Below are positions 5,772-11,080 of a DNA stretch of 11,080 nt, piece after piece. Made by a program: the position numbers and the translations under genes. The notes beneath the pieces are model-generated. The model did no database searches, was not told the origin of the DNA, and saw only the letters and a list, made by a program, of their open reading frames with translations. The stretch comes from Flavobacteriales bacterium (GTDB lineage Bacteria > Bacteroidota > Bacteroidia > Flavobacteriales_D > Sanyastnellaceae). How positions within the stretch are numbered: the first letter of the stretch is position 1; each line of letters begins with the position of its first letter. The stretch is taken from assembly GCA_947457325.1 (NCBI GenBank), contig CANGVU010000016.1, positions 1-11,080 of the forward strand, written 5' to 3'.

Positions 5772-7184
5772 TTACATGTGCAAAGCACGATTGGCCGTTG
5801 CAGCCAATGCCGCCTCTTTTAAGCTTTCTGTGAAAGTCGGGTGCGCGTGACAGATGCGGGCAATGTCTTCTGCAGTGGCTTTGAACTCCATCGCCATTAC
5901 AGCCTCTGCAATCAAGTCCGCACATCGTGGTCCAATCATGTGAACGCCCAAAACTTCATCTGTTGTGGCATCCGCCAATACTTTGATGAACCCATCCGTG
6001 TCCATGCTGGCGCGTGCTCTGCCACTGGCTTTGAATGGAAAGCTTCCCGCTTTGTACGCAATACCCTTGCTTTTCAATTCTTCTTCTGTGTAACCAACAG
6101 CGGCTACTTCTGGCCAGGTGTATACCACTCCTGGAATCAACAAGTGATTGATGTGTGGCTTTTGCCCTGCTATGACTTCCGCTACGAAAACACCCTCTTC
6201 TTCTGCTTTGTGGGCCAACATTGCACCTTTCACCACATCGCCAATGGCGTAGATGTGGGGTTGTGAGGTTTGCAAATGATCGTTGGTGATGACACGACCT
6301 CTTTCATCCAAAGCAACGCCTGCTTTATCTGCGTTTAGTCCTTCTGTGTAAGGTTTTCTGCCTACAGAAACCAAAGTATAATCTCCTTCCAAAACCAACT
6401 CTTCTCCTTTGGCGTTGTCTGCTTTTACAACAACTCTTTTACCTGTATTCTCAACTGATTTTACTTTGTGAGACAAATAAAACTCGAAGCCCAATTTGGT
6501 CAAAGACTTTTGCAAATCCTTACCCAATGCCTTGTCCATCGTGGGAATGATGCCGTCCATGTATTCTACGACACTCACCTTGGAACCCAAACGCCCATAA
6601 ACGCTGCCCAATTCCAAACCAATTACTCCACCACCGATGATCACCAAATGTTTTGGAATCTCTGTCATTTCAAGGGCTTCAGTGCTGGTAATGATTCTCT
6701 TTTTATCAATGTTGATGAAAGGCAATGAGGCAGGCTTTGAACCTGTGGCAATGATGATATTTTTACCGGTGATGTTTTGTGTTTCTTTCTCACCAGCAAC
6801 GGCAACCGTGTGTGCATCAACAAAACTGCCCATTCCGTGAAGAACAGTGATTTTGTTCTTCTTCATCAAAAATTGAATACCCTTAACGGTATCCGAAACG
6901 ACACCAGCTTTGCGGGCAATCATTTGTTTCAGATTGATTTTGGGCGCGGCAGACAATTCAATACCGTGCTCATTGAACTGGTGAACCGCTTGGTGGTAGT
7001 GCTCTGAAGAATCCAATAACGCTTTGGAAGGAATACATCCCACGTTGAGACAAGTGCCGCCTAAGCTGTTGTATTTTTCCACTAGTGCCACAGACATTCC
7101 CAATTGCGCGCAACGAATGGCGCTTACATAACCACCAGGACCAGAACCGATCACAATCACATCAAACTGATTCATGTTATTCAT
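5772..7184 (-). CDS. lpdA: Dihydrolipoyl dehydrogenase (E3)
   Basis: E3 reoxidises the dihydrolipoyl group of 2-oxo acid dehydrogenase complexes and the glycine cleavage system, passing electrons through FAD to NAD+. The 470-residue protein has the FAD-binding GSGPGG (13-18) and the redox disulfide GGTCLNVGCIPSK (Cys45 and Cys50). It also has the NAD-binding IGGGVIGLELGSVYGRLG (about 184-201), the second FAD motif IYAIGDV (about 311-317) and the interface active-site HPTFTE (His448, Glu453). All key residues are present and the length is typical. Two in-frame ATGs, at 7184 and 7175, are possible. The first is only 6 bases from an exact -7 box, so the transcript would be nearly leaderless, or the real start is at 7175 (467 residues). 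No E1 or E2 gene is nearby, which fits a stand-alone E3 shared by several complexes. It ends at a bidirectional terminator. Confidence 0.97.
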   Translation of the reverse strand: MNNMNQFDVIVIGSGPGGYVSAIRCAQLGMSVALVEKYNSLGGTCLNVGCIPSKALLDSSEHYHQAVHQFNEHGIELSAAPKINLKQMIARKAGVVSDTVKGIQFLMKKNKITVLHGMGSFVDAHTVAVAGEKETQNITGKNIIIATGSKPASLPFINIDKKRIITSTEALEMTEIPKHLVIIGGGVIGLELGSVYGRLGSKVSVVEYMDGIIPTMDKALGKDLQKSLTKLGFEFYLSHKVKSVENTGKRVVVKADNAKGEELVLEGDYTLVSVGRKPYTEGLNADKAGVALDERGRVITNDHLQTSQPHIYAIGDVVKGAMLAHKAEEEGVFVAEVIAGQKPHINHLLIPGVVYTWPEVAAVGYTEEELKSKGIAYKAGSFPFKASGRARASMDTDGFIKVLADATTDEVLGVHMIGPRCADLIAEAVMAMEFKATAEDIARICHAHPTFTESLKEAALAATANRALHM

Positions 7185-7190
7185 TTTTTA

Positions 7191-7223
7191 CAAAAGTAGG
7201 AATATCGTCAAGTAATTAACAAA
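7191..7223 (-). promoter_or_regulatory. Probable lpdA promoter
   Basis: On the minus strand a TTTG (7223-7220), a 21-base spacer and an exact -7 box TACTTTTG (7198-7191) match the Bacteroidota promoter layout. The box ends 6 bases before the first lpdA ATG. The spacer is about two bases longer than the most usual one. Confidence 0.6.
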
Positions 7224-7287
7224 GGAGATTGGAGAAACAAGTCGGGATGTATGGTGTTGGTTACGCAAAAAGGAGTAATTTTCATTT

Positions 7288-7839
7288 ATGATTATGATTT
7301 TTGACATCGCCATATTTATCATGTTGGGATACGCAGCATGGAAGGGTTGGCGCAATGGATTCATCATGGAGATATTTTATCTCCTTTTTATTTTTGTCGC
7401 TATTTATTTGTCATTGAATTTTTCTGATTGGTTTGCAGATAAGTGGGGTGGCCCACCTCCAAATGGAATCGGCCTTAAAACGTTTTTGATTTGTGTTTTG
7501 GTCTTTGCGGTGTTGTTGTTTTTTATAGCAAAGTTGGTTAGTGTAGGAATAAAGTCAGGCGGCGGCGGAAATGTCAATGCTTTTGCAGGCTCATTTTTTG
7601 CTGTATTCAAGACTTTATTGGTTTTGAGCGTATTGTTGGTAGCGGGAGAGAAGGTAAATGGAAAGGTGAAATGGATGCCAAGGGAGCAAAGAGAAATGTC
7701 ATGGACTTATGACCCTTTGTATCGTTTTTCATTTATGTTGTTGCCCGCCATTGAAGAGAGCGCTTTGTACCGCAATGGTGTGCGCAAAGCCAAAGACGAG
7801 TGGGAAGAAGGGGTAGACAAAATCAAGGAGAAGCCATAA
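7288..7839 (+). CDS. CvpA family membrane protein
   Basis: A 183-residue inner-membrane protein of the CvpA family, named for its need in colicin V production and linked in some bacteria to envelope stress and bile resistance; the molecular role is unclear. Four hydrophobic segments are seen at about 3-18, 25-45, 64-84 and 97-120. The family features are the early GWRNGFIMEIFYLL (20-33) and the glycine-rich GGGGNVNAFAGSFFAVFKTLL (91-111), matching the conserved 'n...G...G..k.ll' region of the family. The C-terminal 60 residues are soluble and charged. In-frame ATGs at 7288 and 7294 are both possible. AAGGAG lies 12 bases before the first, unusually far for a ribosome binding site. TAATTTTC at 7276-7283 is one base off the -7 consensus. 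The gene diverges from lpdA and ends in a hairpin shared with tRNA-Cys. Confidence 0.85.
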   Translation: MIMIFDIAIFIMLGYAAWKGWRNGFIMEIFYLLFIFVAIYLSLNFSDWFADKWGGPPPNGIGLKTFLICVLVFAVLLFFIAKLVSVGIKSGGGGNVNAFAGSFFAVFKTLLVLSVLLVAGEKVNGKVKWMPREQREMSWTYDPLYRFSFMLLPAIEESALYRNGVRKAKDEWEEGVDKIKEKP

Positions 7840-7840
7840 A

Positions 7841-7864
7841 AAAATCCTCCCGAAGGAGGATTTT
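7841..7864. terminator. Bidirectional terminator between cvpA and tRNA-Cys
   Basis: AAAATCCTCC (7841-7850), loop CGAA and GGAGGATTTT (7855-7864) make a perfect 10-base stem. On the minus strand the loop is TTCG closed by C-G, the very stable UUCG tetraloop, and the stem runs into a seven-base T tract, so it is a strong stop for the tRNA transcript. On the plus strand it starts 2 bases past the cvpA stop, with only four T. It touches the last base of the tRNA CCA end. Confidence 0.88.
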
Positions 7865-7937
7865 GGAGGTCCCGAGCGGATTCGAACCGCTGTACAAGCT
7901 TTTGCAGAGCTCTGCCTAGCCGCTCGGCCACAGGACC
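7864..7937 (-). tRNA. tRNA-Cys (anticodon GCA)
   Basis: The minus strand folds into a full cloverleaf. The acceptor GGTCCTG pairs with CGGGACC (one U-G pair). The D stem is GCC/GGC. The anticodon stem is GAGCT/AGCTT (one G-U pair) around CTGCAAA, giving anticodon GCA at positions 34-36, and the T arm is AGCGG-TTCGAAT-CCGCT. The discriminator base is U73, the expected cysteine identity element. The CCA tail is encoded (7866-7864). The body is 71 bases from 7937 to 7867. It is a single-gene transcript with its own promoter and a terminator directly behind it. Confidence 0.97.
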
Positions 7938-7946
7938 ACTGAGCGG

Positions 7947-7977
7947 CAAATATACAAAGTATCATCTTTGGAACAAA
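7947..7977 (-). promoter_or_regulatory. tRNA-Cys promoter (complete -33/-7)
   Basis: On the minus strand TTTG (7977-7974), exactly 19 bases, then TATATTTG (7954-7947) match the full Bacteroidota consensus TTTG-N19-TAnnTTTG. The box ends 9 bases before the first tRNA base. This is the best promoter in the window. Confidence 0.8.
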
Positions 7978-7982
7978 CAACT

Positions 7983-7990
7983 TAATTTTG
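7983..7990 (+). promoter_or_regulatory. Probable -7 box (TAATTTTG) of the coiled-coil protein gene
   Basis: An exact TAnnTTTG match ends 15 bases before the ATG at 8006. The nearest upstream TTTG (7967-7970) is only 12 bases away, too close for a normal -33 element. It lies beside the divergent tRNA-Cys promoter. Confidence 0.5.
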
Positions 7991-8005
7991 TAAAAAATAA
8001 AAATT

Positions 8006-8884
8006 ATGACGAACAGGGTTTATATCATTTTCATTTCCATACTGTCAGCGCTGTCTTTGTTCCTGGGTTATATGCTGTACTCTACGAAAAAGGAATTGAC
8101 AGAGCGTATTGTTTATGTGGATAAGGAGAATGGTACTTTGATCGATGAACGCGATGGCTTACAAATGGAATTAGAGCAGATGCAAAGTACATTTTCAGAA
8201 ATGGAAACGGACAATAAGCAGATGCAAGATAGCATTCAGTGGCAGTCGGCAAGAATTGCTAGGTTGATAGCCTCTTCTAGAAATAAAGACTTTGATATTA
8301 AACAATTGAGAGATGAAACAGCCACTCTTCGTCGCATTATGAAGGGTTATATTCATGACATTGATTCTTTGCAAAGAATGAATGATCGACTGATAGTAGA
8401 GAAACAGAATGAAAGCGACAGAGCCAACAGAGCTGAGACGCAGTCCAAACAATTGGCCAATGAGTTGAGCACCACGCAAGAGGTCGTTACCAAAGGATCG
8501 GTGCTAGCCGCTGCTGGTTTTAACAACAGAGGAATCAAAGAAAAATCAAGAGGTGGAGAAAAGGATGTTGAGCGGGCATCTCAAGCCTCTCAGATCAAAT
8601 CATGTTTTACCATTCGACAAAATAACATTGTCAAATCAGGAACCAAGAAGATTTACATGCGGGTGGAATCTCCTTCAGGACAGTTGATTGGTAATGCGGG
8701 AAATGCCAATTTGGACGGACAGAGCATGGCCTATAGCGCCATGCGTGAAATAGATTATCAGAATCAAGACACAGATGTTTGCATGTATTGCATGGCATCA
8801 GGATTGACCAAAGGAACCTACAAAATCTCCATCTTTGAAGGAGGGAAAAAAATAGGTCAATCGGATTTGGTTTTTTCAAGATAA
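8006..8884 (+). CDS. Membrane-anchored coiled-coil protein of unknown function
   Basis: I do not recognise a named family beyond hypothetical proteins of Bacteroidota. The 292-residue protein has three parts. An N-terminal membrane segment (about 5-24, VYIIFISILSALSLFLGYML) is followed by a cluster with lysines and no clear cleavage site. A long, charged, heptad-like coiled coil runs from about 28 to 162, rich in Glu, Gln, Asp, Arg and Leu. A short polar linker leads to a C-terminal domain (about 198-292) that looks beta-rich (KIYMRVESPSGQLIG, TYKISIFEGGKKIGQSDLVF) and holds Cys200, Cys259 and Cys262. The likely topology is one anchor with the coil and beta domain outside the cytoplasm, so the cysteines might form disulfides; this is inferred. 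Such proteins are sometimes loosely named as chromosome-partition proteins, without support here. The gene has an exact -7 box 15 bases upstream. tatA follows after 64 bases, with its own -7 box. Confidence 0.75.
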   Translation: MTNRVYIIFISILSALSLFLGYMLYSTKKELTERIVYVDKENGTLIDERDGLQMELEQMQSTFSEMETDNKQMQDSIQWQSARIARLIASSRNKDFDIKQLRDETATLRRIMKGYIHDIDSLQRMNDRLIVEKQNESDRANRAETQSKQLANELSTTQEVVTKGSVLAAAGFNNRGIKEKSRGGEKDVERASQASQIKSCFTIRQNNIVKSGTKKIYMRVESPSGQLIGNAGNANLDGQSMAYSAMREIDYQNQDTDVCMYCMASGLTKGTYKISIFEGGKKIGQSDLVFSR

Positions 8885-8912
8885 GAGGGAAATAAACAAG
8901 AAGGGATTGCCC

Positions 8913-8920
8913 TATCTTTG
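8913..8920 (+). promoter_or_regulatory. Probable -7 box (TATCTTTG) of tatA-gatA
   Basis: An exact TAnnTTTG match lies 28 bases before the tatA ATG. No TTTG is at -33 spacing. The imperfect dyad GTTAACGCGTAAAC (8927-8940; 12 of 14 positions symmetric) lies just downstream, near the expected transcription start, and could be an operator. Confidence 0.5.
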
Positions 8921-8948
8921 CAAACAGTTAACGCGTAAACATTAAGTC

Positions 8949-9122
8949 ATGGGTAAATTAGGACCTACAGAGATTATTCTCATCATTGCAGTATTGTTGT
9001 TGTTTTTTGGAGGAAAGAAAATTCCAGAATTGATGCGTGGTTTGGGTAAAGGTGTGAAGGAATTTAAAGACGCCAGCAAAGGCGAAGCTTCAGAGACCGA
9101 CAACAAGCCAGAGAAATTGTAA
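8949..9122 (+). CDS. tatA: Twin-arginine translocase subunit TatA/TatE
   Basis: A 57-residue protein with the classic TatA layout: a short periplasmic start (MGKLGPTE), one membrane helix (about 8-20, [13 protein letters not shown]), the FGG hinge (20-22), and an amphipathic helix with [19 protein letters not shown] (23-41). A short acidic, polar tail follows. TatA forms the ring or patch through which TatBC passes folded proteins with twin-arginine signals. Key features (Glu8 in the helix, Phe20-Gly21 at the hinge) are present; the tail is shorter than in E. coli TatA, as is common. The ATG at 8949 is the only sensible start. Its stop codon overlaps the gatA start by one base (TAATG), so the two genes are translationally coupled. 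tatC is not in the window. Confidence 0.95.
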   Translation: MGKLGPTEIILIIAVLLLFFGGKKIPELMRGLGKGVKEFKDASKGEASETDNKPEKL

Positions 9123-10549
9123 TGACTCCTCGTTACTCCTCGCTTTCCGAAGTACAAAAAGACTTGGGCGCTGGTGCTATTACACTGCCTGAGTTGGTTG
9201 CATATTATTTGAAAAACATTGAACAGATGCGTCATTTGAATGCGTTTGTAGAAGTTTTTACAGATGAGGCCCAAGCGCAAGCTGAGGTGGTGCAACAGAA
9301 AATCAAAGACGGAACAGCAGGAAAGTTAGCGGGTGCAGTGATTGGTTTAAAAGACAACCTTTGCTACAAAGGTCATGTCGTAACTGCATCATCCAAAATT
9401 TTAGAAGGTTTTGAATCGTTATACACAGCAACTGCTGTTGAGCGGTTGTTGGCAGAAGATGCTATTATCATTGGAAGATTGAGTTGCGATGAATTTGCCA
9501 TGGGATCTTCCAATGAAAAGTCGGTATACGGACCGGTATTAAATCCCGTCAATGAGAAGTGTGTTCCCGGCGGTTCTTCCGGTGGATCTGCGGCGGCAGT
9601 TGCAGCAGATTTGTGTTTGATGGCTTTGGGAAGTGATACAGGAGGAAGCATAAGACAACCTGCTTCTTATACAGGATCCGTTGGATTAAAGCCAACTTAT
9701 GGTCGTATTTCTCGCCATGGCTTAATTGCATATGCGAGTAGTTTTGACCAAATAGGCCCCATTACTCATAGCATTGAAGATGCTTTTTTGTATTTGTCGA
9801 TTATGGCCGGTCCAGATCAATATGACGGCACCCTTTTTCATCAGGGATATTCTTTGGAGAATGAGGAACCAAAGCCCTTGCGAATTGCCGTTTTAAAAGA
9901 TTGCGTGCACAGAGAAGGGTTGAATGAAGAGGTTAAAGCCGCATTTTTAAATCTTACGGAAAAGTTAAAGAAAGAAGGGCATAGCGTTGAGGAAGTTAAT
10001 TTTCCAATTGTAGATCAACTGGTGCCAACTTACTACGTGTTGACTACCGCAGAAGCTTCTTCCAATTTATCCCGCTTTGATGGGATTCATTACGGATACC
10101 GCTCCAAAGAAGCCAAAGGAATTGACAACACGTATAAAAAAAGCAGAACAGAGGGATTTGGAGAAGAGGTGAAAAGAAGAATAATGTTGGGGACATTTGT
10201 TTTGAGTTCGGGTTATTATGACGCTTACTATAGCAGAGCGCAAAAGGTGAGAAGAGTGATTCAGAACAAAACCAATGATATTCTTGCACAGTATGATGTC
10301 ATCATTACGCCCACTACGGCGGATGCTGCATTTGAAATGGGCAAGAAATCAGCAGACCCCATCGCAATGTACTTAGAAGATATTTTTACAGTACAAGCTA
10401 ATTTATCTGGACACCCCGCAATCTCTATTCCTTTGGGAAAAAAACAAAACGGAATGCCCTTTGGCGTTCAAATTTTGTCTCGCGCTTTTGAGGAGAATCA
10501 GTTGTTATGCGCCGCGCAACAATTGAATGCTTGCCTCAAAGAATCTTAA
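9122..10549 (+). CDS. gatA: Asp-tRNA(Asn)/Glu-tRNA(Gln) amidotransferase subunit A
   Basis: GatA is the glutaminase subunit of GatCAB, which turns Glu-tRNA(Gln) or Asp-tRNA(Asn) into the amidated form in organisms lacking the matching synthetase. The 475-residue protein has the amidase-signature fold. The catalytic triad is Lys77 (in IGLKDN), Ser152 (in PGGSSGGSAAAV, the cis serine) and Ser176 (the nucleophile in SDTGGSIRQPAS), with the same spacing as in Staphylococcus aureus GatA (75 and 24 residues). GLKPTYGRISRHGL (188-201) and SFDQIGPI (207-214) are GatA-specific pieces that separate it from other amidases. Length is normal and no residue is missing. The ATG at 9122 overlaps the tatA stop. 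gatB and gatC are not in the window, as is usual in genomes where the subunits are scattered. It ends in an intergenic stretch with repeated 11-base motifs. Confidence 0.96.
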   Translation: MTPRYSSLSEVQKDLGAGAITLPELVAYYLKNIEQMRHLNAFVEVFTDEAQAQAEVVQQKIKDGTAGKLAGAVIGLKDNLCYKGHVVTASSKILEGFESLYTATAVERLLAEDAIIIGRLSCDEFAMGSSNEKSVYGPVLNPVNEKCVPGGSSGGSAAAVAADLCLMALGSDTGGSIRQPASYTGSVGLKPTYGRISRHGLIAYASSFDQIGPITHSIEDAFLYLSIMAGPDQYDGTLFHQGYSLENEEPKPLRIAVLKDCVHREGLNEEVKAAFLNLTEKLKKEGHSVEEVNFPIVDQLVPTYYVLTTAEASSNLSRFDGIHYGYRSKEAKGIDNTYKKSRTEGFGEEVKRRIMLGTFVLSSGYYDAYYSRAQKVRRVIQNKTNDILAQYDVIITPTTADAAFEMGKKSADPIAMYLEDIFTVQANLSGHPAISIPLGKKQNGMPFGVQILSRAFEENQLLCAAQQLNACLKES

Positions 10550-10634
10550 TAAATCTGTTGACAAAAGCATTCAATCTTTTCTGAACCTCTTGAAAAGTGT
10601 TCGGAAATTGTGCCTTGTTTAGGATTGAATGCTT
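10522..10634. repeat. Three copies of an 11-base motif at the gatA/transglycosylase junction
   Basis: ATTGAATGCTT occurs at 10522-10532 (inside gatA), inverted at 10565-10575 (intergenic), and again directly at 10624-10634, where it contains the start codon of the next gene. Copies 2 and 3 share a further base (GATTGAATGCTT). In RNA the middle copy could pair with either neighbour but not with both at once: 11 pairs with a 32-base loop, or 12 pairs with a 46-base loop. CTTTTC follows the middle copy. The repeats are certain; a regulatory role is inference. Confidence 0.6.
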
Positions 10635-11080
10635 ACCGTAAAAAAAACATTTGTGAGACAGATTTTTCTATTTTTCCTTTTTGCTACCGCCCTTGCTGCT
10701 AAAGCCCAACCAGGGAGCAATGCCTCTTTTTCTGTTCAAAAAGATAACCCCGAAGTACAAGCCATTGATCAAGTGTTGGTTTCCAATTATTTGAATCATT
10801 ACTGTTACTCTACAGACTCATTGTTGCTCAATCCATTTGGATATGAGAAGAATCAATTGCCCAGCTTTACGGCTGAGATTATTGAGGAGCGCATGAAGAA
10901 CTTGGACGCAGATACTCCGTTTGATTTGGTTTACAACTCAACCGTTCAAGGATTTATTGATTTGTATGCAGTGCGCAGAAAAGACGTCACCAGTAAGGTG
11001 ATGGGCATGGCGCAATTGTATTTTCCAATGATTGAGGAAAAATTGACCAAGTTTAATATTCCCATTGAATTGAAGTACTT
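10629..11080 (+). CDS. Secreted lytic transglycosylase (MltD-like), N-terminal part (cut by window edge)
   Basis: The first 150 codons of a gene running off the right edge. An N-terminal signal peptide (about 1-26) has basic residues, then FLFFLFATALAAKA, with a likely cut at AKA before Gln. The mature start is a region typical of Bacteroidota MltD-type proteins: VSNYLNHYCYSTDSLLLNPFG, IIEERMKNLDADTPFDLVYNSTVQGFIDLY, then MAQLYFPMIEEKLTKFNIPIELKY at the edge. In this family the next residues are the catalytic 'LAIVESAL' goose-type lysozyme motif, so the catalytic Glu is just out of view; C-terminal LysM domains are expected but not seen. Such enzymes cleave peptidoglycan glycan strands in the periplasm. 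The ATG at 10629 gives the signal peptide and sits inside the third copy of the 11-base repeat. Position after tatA-gatA agrees with the order I recall in other Bacteroidota. Confidence 0.85.
   Translation, partial: MLTVKKTFVRQIFLFFLFATALAAKAQPGSNASFSVQKDNPEVQAIDQVLVSNYLNHYCYSTDSLLLNPFGYEKNQLPSFTAEIIEERMKNLDADTPFDLVYNSTVQGFIDLYAVRRKDVTSKVMGMAQLYFPMIEEKLTKFNIPIELKY

Noticed and set aside
7707..7980. Two minus-strand open frames across the tRNA-Cys gene
   Set aside because: They read through the tRNA, the terminator and the cvpA 3' end antisense and show no protein-family features.
10558..10590. TTGACA before the transglycosylase gene as a sigma-70 type -35 box
   Set aside because: No matching -10 box lies 16-18 bases downstream, and this phylum does not use that consensus.
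1..11080. Search for CRISPR arrays, transposon ends, toxin-antitoxin pairs, phage or defence genes
   Set aside because: No regularly spaced repeats, transposase, integrase or defence domain seen on either strand; coding is dense with housekeeping families.

Overview
The window looks like chromosomal DNA of a member of the phylum Bacteroidota. Three things point there. Several gene families are typical of that phylum (a DUF4271 membrane protein next to hemD, a pseudouridine synthase with a long basic N-terminal tail, and tatA overlapping gatA upstream of a LysM/MltD-type transglycosylase). Exact TAnnTTTG promoter -7 boxes, the signature of the Bacteroidota primary sigma factor, lie just upstream of seven genes. 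Shine-Dalgarno sequences are mostly absent. The genus cannot be told from the sequence alone. Every gene looks intact, apart from the two cut by the window edges. I see no mobile element, CRISPR array, prophage or toxin-antitoxin pair.

Left part (1-4535, all on the minus strand, read right to left): yraN, rluB-like, DUF4271, hemD (uroporphyrinogen-III synthase), dprA and the start of a polyprenyl diphosphate synthase gene. Gaps are 2 to 67 bases, so this is a run of six co-directional genes. Exact -7 boxes before yraN, rluB and the polyprenyl synthase gene suggest several transcription start points inside it. Roles are mixed: a nuclease-fold protein, rRNA modification, tetrapyrrole synthesis, DNA uptake/recombination and isoprenoid chain synthesis.

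Middle part: diverging from yraN on the plus strand are an exported, probably outer-membrane beta-barrel protein of unknown function (4571-5494) and, 5 bases later, a small DUF1653 protein. They converge on lpdA (dihydrolipoyl dehydrogenase, minus strand), with a bidirectional terminator hairpin between. A cvpA-family membrane protein gene diverges from lpdA and converges on a tRNA-Cys(GCA) gene. A second bidirectional terminator there directly abuts the tRNA CCA end.

Right part (plus strand): a membrane-anchored coiled-coil protein of unknown function diverges from tRNA-Cys. It is followed by a 57-residue tatA, gatA (overlapping tatA by one base) and the 5' end of a secreted lytic transglycosylase gene running off the window.

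This is mainly a housekeeping region, and I did not find a convincing new multi-gene system. The best second-look items are a 11-base motif present three times (two direct copies, one inverted) around the gatA/transglycosylase junction, with one copy containing the start codon; the cluster of exact promoter boxes, some almost touching start codons; the unknown coiled-coil and outer-membrane proteins; and the unusual tail and active-site motif of the pseudouridine synthase.
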